Shown here: one piece after another, positions 6,024 through 10,938 of the stretch
Layout of the letters: each line of letters begins with the position of its first letter
How positions within the stretch are numbered: position 1 is the first letter of the stretch
Program-made: the position numbers and the translations under genes
Source: Modestobacter sp.
GTDB lineage: Bacteria > Actinomycetota > Actinomycetes > Mycobacteriales > Geodermatophilaceae
Direction: 5' to 3'
DNA length: 11,661 nucleotides
Assembly (NCBI GenBank): GCA_025963425.1
Contig: JAOPUQ010000392.1
Coordinates: forward strand, 1 to 11,661
Notes under the pieces: generated by a model
What the model was told of the DNA's origin: nothing
Databases searched by the model: none
Seen by the model: the letters and a program-made list of their open reading frames with translations, nothing else

Positions 6024-7232
6024 GTGGTCGACGAGCGCGTCCTGACCGAGCTCGACCGGCGGCTGGCGCCGGTGGACGCCGCCCGGGCGGCTGCCTACCC
6101 GGGGGAGTCGCCGGCCCGCCAGCCGGTGCACACCTGCTACGTCCCTGCCGACGCGGTCGTCCCCGGCCTGACCACCGCGTGGGGGGGCGCCGCGCTGGCC
6201 GCCCTGGACGAGCACGGGCTGCCCGAGCTCGGCCTGCCGGCGGCGCTGGTGGCCGAGGTGCTGCCCCGGGTGCGCGCCAAGCTGGCCGCCGAGCCGGTGG
6301 AGGACCTGCGCGTGGACGCCGAGGACGGCTACCTCGGCGGCCCCGACGCCGAGGACGGCGACGTCTCGCGCGCGGCGGCCGTGCTGGCCGCCGAGACCGG
6401 GCTGCCGCCCTACCTCGGGGTGCGGGCCAAGTCGCTGGAGGGCCCGACCCGGCGCCGCGGCGTCCGCTCGCTCGACCTGTTCCTGGGCGGCCTGGCCGGC
6501 GCCGGCCGCGAGCGCGCCATCGTCACGCTGCCCAAGGTGACCGACGTCGAGCAGGTCGCCGCCTTCCTGCCGGTGCTCGACGCCCTGGAACAGGCCCACG
6601 GCCTGGGTCTGACCCTGGAGCTGCAGGTGGAGACCCCGCAGGCGGTGCTGGGGGCCGACGGGACGACGACGCTGGCCCGGATGCTGCACGCCGGTGCCGG
6701 CCGGGTCACCGGGCTGCACTACGGCACCTACGACTACAGCGCCTCCCTCGGCATCGCCGCGGACCACCAGTCCTCCGACCACCCGGCGGCCGACGCCGCC
6801 AAGCAGGCCATGCAGGTCGCGGTGGCCGGCACCGGCGCGCGGGCGGTCGACGGCTCGACCAACGTGCTCCCCGTCGGCGACACCGCCGCGGTGCACGCGG
6901 CCTGGCAGCTGCACGCCCGGCTGGTCCGCCGGGCCCTGGAACGCGGCTTCTACCAGGGATGGGACCTGCACCCGGCCCAGCTGGTGACCCGCTACGTGGC
7001 CACCTATGCCTTCTTCCGGGCGGCGCTCCCCGCCGCCGCGGCCCGGCTGGACGGCTATGTGCACAAGGTGGCCGGCGGCGTGCTGGACGAGCCGGCCACC
7101 GCGCGGGCGCTGGCCACCGTGGTGCTCCGCGGACTGGACTGCGGCGCGCTCGACGGCGGCGAGGTCGCCGCCGCCACCGGCCTGGACCGCACCGAGCTGG
7201 ACCGGCTGGCCGGGCGGCGCCCCGCAGCGTGA
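6024..7232 (+). CDS. DUF6986 protein, HpcH/HpaI - CitE-like aldolase superfamily
   Basis: This 402-residue protein appears to belong to the DUF6986 group, a branch of the pyruvate/phosphoenolpyruvate-binding TIM-barrel lyases related to CitE and malyl-CoA lyase. Visible blocks are LRVDAEDGY (95-103), VRAKSLEGPTRRRGVRSLDL (133-152), VTLPKVTDVEQV (167-178), LELQVETPQAV (198-208) with Glu203, GLHYGTYDYSASLGI (230-244) with Asp237, and GWDLHPAQLV (312-321), the CitE-like HPAQ signature. Glu203 and the Asp in GTYDYSASLG are the expected Mg2+ ligands by analogy. The GTG at 6024 follows AGGGGGA at a short 3-nt spacing. Its position back-to-back with the uricase operon suggests it handles a C-C lyase or condensation step on a product of allantoin breakdown such as glyoxylate. 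No reaction is established that I can name. Confidence 0.82.
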   Translation: MVDERVLTELDRRLAPVDAARAAAYPGESPARQPVHTCYVPADAVVPGLTTAWGGAALAALDEHGLPELGLPAALVAEVLPRVRAKLAAEPVEDLRVDAEDGYLGGPDAEDGDVSRAAAVLAAETGLPPYLGVRAKSLEGPTRRRGVRSLDLFLGGLAGAGRERAIVTLPKVTDVEQVAAFLPVLDALEQAHGLGLTLELQVETPQAVLGADGTTTLARMLHAGAGRVTGLHYGTYDYSASLGIAADHQSSDHPAADAAKQAMQVAVAGTGARAVDGSTNVLPVGDTAAVHAAWQLHARLVRRALERGFYQGWDLHPAQLVTRYVATYAFFRAALPAAAARLDGYVHKVAGGVLDEPATARALATVVLRGLDCGALDGGEVAAATGLDRTELDRLAGRRPAA

Positions 7233-7235
7233 GGC

Positions 7236-7257
7236 GTCGCCGTCCCCGGTCGGCGAC
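7236..7257 (+). terminator. Stem-loop after the DUF6986 gene
   Basis: GTCGCCG (7236-7242) pairs perfectly with CGGCGAC (7251-7257) across an 8-nt loop, starting 3 nt after the TGA at 7230-7232. The 7-bp GC stem right after a stop codon, with no T-tract, fits an actinobacterial-style terminator. The remaining spacer up to 7440 holds no other feature I can support. Confidence 0.45.
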
Positions 7258-7440
7258 ACGCCGGACCACCGCTGGCTGTGAGCGTTATCAGGTACGGAAA
7301 GCCCAGGCCAGCGGCCTGACGACGCGGCCAGGGAGCAGGCCGGCGGACGCTCGGGAGGAAGGTGGGAGCAGACTGCACAGGCGCGTGCTTGAGAATGCGA
7401 CGAGTTCGGTGAGCGCGTCATCCTGTCGAGAGGTCCCCCT

Positions 7441-8436
7441 GTGGTCGGAGGTCAGCGTCCTGGCGGTGCCAGCGCTGCCCTGGTAGTAGCGGGCGGGGCC
7501 TGTCGGCACACCCACGCCGCGGCCGTCGTCGGGTCGCCGGCTGAGGTGCTCACCGCGGCGGTGCCCTTCCTGGACGCCGGGCTGAGCGCCGGGGACCTCG
7601 TCGTCCTCTCCTGCCCGCGCGAGCGGAGCGAGCTGCTGCGCCGGGAGCTGGGCGTCCGCGCCACCGGCGTGCAGACCGACACCCGGGTCAGCCTGCTCGA
7701 CACCCGGGCCCCCGACGCGCTGGTGGTCACGCGCACGCTCCTCGACCGGGCCGTTCACTCCGGGTCGGGCCGGATGCGGGTGGTGGGGGAGACCCGGTTC
7801 GGGCCCGCCCCCCGCGACTGGCGTGAGGGTCAGCGCTACGAGTCGGTGGTCAACACCCTGCTGTCCGCCGAGCCGATCGACGCGCTGTGCCTCTACGACC
7901 GGCAGCTGCTCCCGGCCGAGGTGGTCGCCAGCGCCACGTCCACCCACCCGGCGCTGGTGGTGGACGGGGTCGCGCGGCCCAATCCGGCCTACCTGGACCC
8001 GGCCGACTACCTGGCGCGGTTGCCGCTCCCGCGGGAGTCCTTCGAGGACGGCGACCCGGTCTTCGCGGTGGACGAGGCCCTGGCCCTGGCCGAGCTGCGG
8101 CACCAGCTCGCCGCCGCCCTGGCCACCGTGGTCCCCGACCGCGAGCAGCGGGAGGACCTGCACCTGGCGGTCAGTGAGATCGCGGCCAACGCCTTCCGGC
8201 ACGGGGTGCCGCCGGTCTCGGCCCGGCTGTGGGCGGTCGCGGACCGGCTGGTGTGCACCATCCGTGACCGCGGCACCCGCTACGGCGACGCGCTCGCCGG
8301 TTTCCAGCCGGCCCACGGCGCGGACCTCTCCCGCGGCGGGATGGGCCTGTGGCTGGCCCGCAAGCTGTGGGACCACGTCGACCTGCTCCCCAGCCCCGAC
8401 GGCCTGACCGTCCGGCTCAGCTCAGCCCTGCGCTGA
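7441..8436 (+). CDS. MEDS-domain sensor fused to an RsbW-like ATPase/serine kinase (anti-sigma regulatory factor)
   Basis: This 331-residue cytosolic regulator has two domains. Residues about 22-165 look like a MEDS (DcmR-type sensory) domain: HTHAAAVVGSPAEVL (23-37), a RecA-like strand GDLVVLSCPRERSELLRREL (51-70), RVVGETRFG (113-121) and LCLYDRQLLP (149-158). Residues about 210-330 form a GHKL ATPase of the RsbW/SpoIIAB type, with N-box SEIAANAFRHG (245-255; Glu246, Asn250), G1 box RDRG (275-278) and G2 box RGGMGLWLARKL (298-309). There is no HisKA phospho-acceptor helix or transmembrane segment, so it is not a classical histidine kinase. It more likely binds a sigma factor and phosphorylates a STAS antagonist. 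The GTG at 7441 has GAGAGG (7428-7433) 7 nt upstream. A STAS protein gene lies about 1.4 kb downstream. The signal sensed is unknown. Confidence 0.87.
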   Translation: MVGGQRPGGASAALVVAGGACRHTHAAAVVGSPAEVLTAAVPFLDAGLSAGDLVVLSCPRERSELLRRELGVRATGVQTDTRVSLLDTRAPDALVVTRTLLDRAVHSGSGRMRVVGETRFGPAPRDWREGQRYESVVNTLLSAEPIDALCLYDRQLLPAEVVASATSTHPALVVDGVARPNPAYLDPADYLARLPLPRESFEDGDPVFAVDEALALAELRHQLAAALATVVPDREQREDLHLAVSEIAANAFRHGVPPVSARLWAVADRLVCTIRDRGTRYGDALAGFQPAHGADLSRGGMGLWLARKLWDHVDLLPSPDGLTVRLSSALR

Positions 8437-8448
8437 CCCGCCCCTGGG

Positions 8449-8463
8449 CCCCGCCCCACGGGG
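8449..8463 (+). terminator. Weak hairpin after the MEDS-kinase gene
   Basis: CCCCG (8449-8453) can pair with CGGGG (8459-8463) over a 5-nt loop, 13 nt after the stop codon and just ahead of the next promoter. The sequence is a run of C followed by a run of G, so several registers pair equally well. It is a plausible but weak terminator. Confidence 0.25.
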
Positions 8464-8474
8464 GGTACCTCATC

Positions 8475-8486
8475 GCTAAGCTGAGC
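8475..8486 (+). promoter_or_regulatory. Candidate leaderless promoter and imperfect operator of the NmrA-MarR operon
   Basis: TAAGCT at 8477-8482 matches the TANNNT -10 pattern and ends 7 nt before the ATG at 8490. No Shine-Dalgarno sequence is visible, so a leaderless transcript is likely. The box lies inside GCTAAGCTGAGC (8475-8486), a 12-bp palindrome with one mismatched pair. That is a natural place for the operon's own MarR protein to bind. A near copy, GCTCAGCTCAGC, lies at 8415-8426 inside the end of the previous gene; its reverse complement matches 11 of 12 positions. Confidence 0.4.
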
Positions 8487-8489
8487 CCG

Positions 8490-9335
8490 ATGATCGTGGT
8501 CACCGCCGCCGGCGGCTCCACCGGGACGGCGGTGGTCCGCGCGCTCCGCGAGCGGGACCTTCCGGTGCGGGCCGTGGTCGCCCGCCGCGGCCGGCGCCCC
8601 GAGCTCACCGCGCTGGGTGCCGAGGTGGTCGTCGCCGAGCTGACCGCGCCGATGCAGTGGGCCCGCGTCCTCGCCGGCGCCGAAGCGATGTACCTCATCT
8701 GGCCCAACTTCGACCCCGACGAGGCAGAGGGTGCGCCGGCGCTGTTCGCCGAGGCCCGCCGGGCCCGGCTGCCGCGGCTGGTCTACCACTCGGTGCTGCG
8801 CCCGCAGCTGCGGGGAATGCCGCACCACGCGGCCAAGGACCGCGCCGAGGAGGCCCTCGACACGAGCGGACTGCCCTCCTGGCGGGTCCTGCAACCCTGC
8901 GCGTACGCCGACAACCTCGACGCGCAGCTCCCGGAGGTGGCCCGGACGGGCGTACTGCGCAGCCTGTGGGGCCTCCGGGGAGCGCAGTCGCTGGTCGACC
9001 TGCGGGACGTCGCCGAGGCCGCCGCGGTGCTGCTGACCGAGGACGGGCTGGACGGCGGGACGTTCGAGGCAGCCGGGCCGGAGGCGTTGACCGCTCCCCG
9101 GCTGGCCGAGCTCATCGGCGCCCGGCTGGGCCGGGAGGTCGCCGCGGACGACGTCATCCCGGGCGGGGAGGTGCCCAGCGCGTACGCCGCCCGCTGTGCC
9201 CGCAGCATGTTCGACCACTACCGCGCGCACGGCTTCGCCGGCAGCCCGCGGGTGCTCACCACCCTGCTCGGCCGCCCGCCGCGCACCTATGCCGAGCACC
9301 TCGTCGACGTGCTCGTTCCGGAGGTGCAGACATGA
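8490..9335 (+). CDS. NmrA/SDR-type NAD(P)-binding protein
   Basis: This 281-residue atypical SDR belongs to the NmrA/NAD(P)H-binding group. The glycine-rich loop TAAGGSTGTAV (5-15) starts right at the N-terminus. It is followed by a basic ARRGRRPEL (31-39), which favours NADP(H), then AEAMYLIWPNF (64-74), LVYHSVLRPQ (97-106), HHAAKDRAEEAL (112-123) with Lys116, WRVLQPCAYADNL (131-143) and LVDLRDVAEAAAVLL (168-182). The classical YxxxK pair is absent. Such proteins act either as reductases or as redox-sensing regulators that bind NADP without turnover, and sequence alone does not decide. I chose the ATG at 8490 because it begins directly before the first beta-strand and has a -10-like box 7 nt upstream. 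Its stop overlaps the MarR gene start as ATGA, so the two are one operon. Confidence 0.91.
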   Translation: MIVVTAAGGSTGTAVVRALRERDLPVRAVVARRGRRPELTALGAEVVVAELTAPMQWARVLAGAEAMYLIWPNFDPDEAEGAPALFAEARRARLPRLVYHSVLRPQLRGMPHHAAKDRAEEALDTSGLPSWRVLQPCAYADNLDAQLPEVARTGVLRSLWGLRGAQSLVDLRDVAEAAAVLLTEDGLDGGTFEAAGPEALTAPRLAELIGARLGREVAADDVIPGGEVPSAYAARCARSMFDHYRAHGFAGSPRVLTTLLGRPPRTYAEHLVDVLVPEVQT

Positions 9336-9850
9336 GCGGGCCGGCGGGTGAGGACGCCCTGGACCTGATCATCGAGCAGTGGGGCCGGGAACGGCCCGAC
9401 CTGGACTGCTCCCCGATGGGCGTGATCGGCCGGATCACCCAGCTGCAGCGGGAGGTGTTCCTCGCCCAGCGGGCCACCTTCGCCCGGCACGGGTTGGACG
9501 CGCCGTCCTTCGACGTGCTGGCGGCGCTGCGCCGGGCCGGGCCGCCGTACCAGCTCACCCCCACCGCGCTGATGCGCACGGCGCTGGTCACCTCCGGGGC
9601 GATCACCCAGCGACTGGACCGGCTGGAGGAGAAGGGATTGATCACCCGCGGGCGGAGCGAGGCCGACGGGCGGGCGGTCGTGGTCTCGCTGACCGATGCG
9701 GGCCGGACGGCGCTGGACGCCGCGCTGCCCGACCACCTGGAGACCGAGCGGGGCATGCTGGCCGGGCTGTCGGCCGACGAGCAGGTCCAGCTGGCCGGCC
9801 TGCTGCGCCGGTTCCTGGTCGCGCTGGGGCGAGTGCCGCAGGAGCCCTGA
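9332..9850 (+). CDS. MarR family transcriptional regulator
   Basis: This 172-residue winged-helix repressor has the usual MarR plan. A dimerisation helix (about 8-50, including SPMGVIGRITQLQR at 27-40) leads to the DNA-binding region with DAPSFDVLAALRRAG (56-70). The recognition helix is VTSGAITQRLDRLEEKGLI (86-104), and the wing is SEADGRAVVVSLTDAG (109-124). C-terminal helices (138-167) complete the dimer interface. GGAGGTG (9320-9326) lies 5 nt before the ATG, which overlaps the upstream stop as ATGA. MarR proteins typically repress their own operon and neighbours and release DNA on binding phenolic ligands or on cysteine oxidation. Cys26 (DLDCSPM), the only cysteine, sits near the dimerisation helix and could be redox-active, but that is speculation. 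Candidate targets are the palindromes at 8475 and 10297. Confidence 0.94.
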   Translation: MSGPAGEDALDLIIEQWGRERPDLDCSPMGVIGRITQLQREVFLAQRATFARHGLDAPSFDVLAALRRAGPPYQLTPTALMRTALVTSGAITQRLDRLEEKGLITRGRSEADGRAVVVSLTDAGRTALDAALPDHLETERGMLAGLSADEQVQLAGLLRRFLVALGRVPQEP

Positions 9851-9856
9851 GGGCTC
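9842..9856. terminator. Bidirectional stem-loop built from the MarR and STAS stop codons
   Basis: GAGCCC-TGA-GGGCTC is a perfect 6-bp stem with a 3-nt loop. The loop is the MarR stop codon (9848-9850). The right arm contains most of the STAS stop codon on the other strand (9855-9857). The two genes converge with only 4 bp between their stops, so this hairpin would serve both transcripts. It has no T-tract. Confidence 0.5.
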
Positions 9857-10283
9857 AGTTCCCGCCGTCGTCCGGATGGCGGCGGTCGATGATCGTGAAG
9901 CGGTGCCACAGCCCGCTGAGCTGCAGCGGGCGGGTGACCGCGGGGTTCTGCACCACCAGGGCCAGCTCGATGCCCCGCGGGTGGCCCATCTTCTGCAACT
10001 GCACCAGGGCGGCGATGCCGGCGGAGTTGATGAACGTCACGGCGCAGACGTCGACCACCACCCGGTGCAGGGGGTTCCCGCTCAGCATCAGGTCGGTCAT
10101 CGCCCGGACCATGGGACGCCGGGCGCTGTCGGTGAGCTCACCGACGACGGTGATCTGTGCGGTGTCGCCGTGCTCGGTGCAGGTCACCTCGACGTTCGGC
10201 GCCGGATCGTCGGTGGCCTGTGACGCCCCGCCCAGGGGAGGCTGCTCCATGACCGGGAGATGCCCGGTCGGCGGCCGGTTCAT
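9855..10283 (-). CDS. STAS-domain anti-anti-sigma factor (RsbV/SpoIIAA-like)
   Basis: This protein of up to 142 residues has a single STAS domain at about 30-135: AQITVVGELTDSARRPMVRAM (42-62), VVVDVCAVTFINSAGIAAL (75-93) and LALVVQNPAVTRPLQLSGLW (107-126). FINSAGI (84-90) aligns with FMDSSGL of SpoIIAA, so Ser87 is the phospho-acceptor equivalent of Ser58. The preceding Asp is replaced by Asn and the following Ser by Ala. Such proteins sequester an RsbW-type kinase and free a sigma factor; phosphorylation by the kinase switches them off. The first 30 residues are Pro/Gly-rich and probably disordered. The start is uncertain: ATG 10283 or ATG 10250 (residue 12), and neither has a good Shine-Dalgarno site. 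Its likely partner class is the RsbW-like protein encoded at 7441-8436, although that pairing is inferred. Confidence 0.9.
   Translation of the reverse strand: MNRPPTGHLPVMEQPPLGGASQATDDPAPNVEVTCTEHGDTAQITVVGELTDSARRPMVRAMTDLMLSGNPLHRVVVDVCAVTFINSAGIAALVQLQKMGHPRGIELALVVQNPAVTRPLQLSGLWHRFTIIDRRHPDDGGN
10251..10269 (-). other. Perfect hairpin abutting the second possible STAS start codon
   Basis: GACCGGG (10251-10257) and CCCGGTC (10263-10269) form a perfect 7-bp stem with a 5-nt loop. On the minus strand it ends immediately before the ATG at 10250. If translation begins at 10283 it is coding; if at 10250 it would be a leader hairpin at the ribosome entry site. Confidence 0.4.
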
Positions 10284-10296
10284 GCCTGGCAGGCGT

Positions 10297-10316
10297 ACGG
10301 TTGAGAACTCAACCGT
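10297..10316. promoter_or_regulatory. 20-bp palindromic operator between the STAS and FMN reductase genes
   Basis: ACGGTTGAGAACTCAACCGT has two perfect 9-bp arms around a central AA. It lies in the 53-bp space between the divergent starts of the STAS gene (10283) and the FMN reductase gene (10337). Its AT content is well above the surroundings, and its size and TTGAG-N2-CTCAA core suit a MarR-type dimer. A possible -10 box, TACGGT (10296-10301), overlaps its left arm, so binding would block the reductase promoter. A MarR gene ends about 450 bp away. Confidence 0.62.
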
Positions 10317-10336
10317 TTGTCCCGAGGAGCTGTCGC

Positions 10337-10915
10337 GTGTCCCGTCCCGTCCTGCAGGTGGTCGCCGCCAGCACCCGTCCCGGCCGCAAGGGCATCGCCG
10401 TCGCCCGCTGGGTGGCGCAGCTGGCCGAGCAGCACGGCGGGTTCGACGTCGAGCTGGTGGACCTCGCCGAGGTCGCGCTGCCGGTCTTCGACGAGCCGAA
10501 CCACCCCCGGATCCAGCAGTACACGCACCAGCACACCAAGGACTGGAGCGCGACGGTCAGCCGCGGCGACGCCTTCGTCTTCGTGACCCCGGAGTACAAC
10601 CACTCGTTCCCGGCCGCGTTGAAGAACGCGCTGGACTACCTCAACGTCGAGTGGGCGGACAAGGCGGCCGCGCTGGTGTCCTACGGCGGCGTGTCCGCGG
10701 GCCTGCGCGCCGCCGCCGCGCTCAAGCCGGTGCTCAGCGCGCTGCGCATGGTGCCGGTCGTGGAGGCCGCCACCATCCCGTTCTTCCAGCAGTTCCTCAC
10801 CGACGACGACCGGTTCGTGCCCAACGAGCAGCTCGAGGCCGGCGGCAAGGCGATGCTCGACGAGCTGCTGCGGCTGACCTCCGCGCTGCGGACGCTGCGC
10901 CCCGCCGTCGCCTGA
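10337..10915 (+). CDS. NAD(P)H-dependent FMN reductase (NADPH-dependent FMN reductase family)
   Basis: This 192-residue flavodoxin-fold protein has the phosphate-binding loop ASTRPGRKG (11-19), the flavin/dimer motif VTPEYNHSFPAALKNALDYL (83-102) and SYGGVSAGLRAA (115-126), the standard signatures of the azoreductase/chromate reductase/FMN reductase group. It probably uses NAD(P)H to reduce FMN, quinones or azo compounds in the cytosol. I chose the GTG at 10337 because GAGGAG (10324-10329) lies 7 nt upstream and the reading begins with VLQVVAASTRPGR as in relatives. The open frame also reaches a TTG at 10301, but that lies inside the palindrome and lacks a ribosome-binding site. The 20-bp palindrome upstream points to repression relieved by a chemical or redox signal. 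It converges on the phosphofructokinase gene. Confidence 0.94.
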   Translation: MSRPVLQVVAASTRPGRKGIAVARWVAQLAEQHGGFDVELVDLAEVALPVFDEPNHPRIQQYTHQHTKDWSATVSRGDAFVFVTPEYNHSFPAALKNALDYLNVEWADKAAALVSYGGVSAGLRAAAALKPVLSALRMVPVVEAATIPFFQQFLTDDDRFVPNEQLEAGGKAMLDELLRLTSALRTLRPAVA

Positions 10916-10921
10916 GCTCCG

Positions 10922-10937
10922 CCCGGCACCCTCCGGG
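10922..10937. terminator. Weak hairpin between convergent FMN reductase and phosphofructokinase genes
   Basis: CCCGG (10922-10926) pairs with CCGGG (10933-10937) over a 6-nt loop in the 23-bp gap between the two stop codons. The stem is short and has no T-tract. It is offered only as the likeliest end signal for the two converging transcripts. Confidence 0.25.
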
Positions 10938-10938
10938 G

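Noticed and set aside
5989..6045. Small rightward ORF of 18 codons preceded by GAGAGG in the uraD/DUF6986 spacer
   Set aside because: The GAGAGG directly touches the ATG, too close for initiation, and the peptide overlaps the DUF6986 start in another frame. Nothing supports translation.
5472..7421. 649-codon leftward frame upstream of uraD
   Set aside because: Only its last 168 codons are uraD. The rest is antisense to the DUF6986 gene, which has clear family motifs and its own ribosome-binding site.
7233..7440. Search for an alternative-sigma promoter upstream of the MEDS-kinase gene
   Set aside because: GTTATCAGGTACGG near 7284 and TTGAGA at 7389 hint at promoter elements, but no correctly spaced partner box is present for either.
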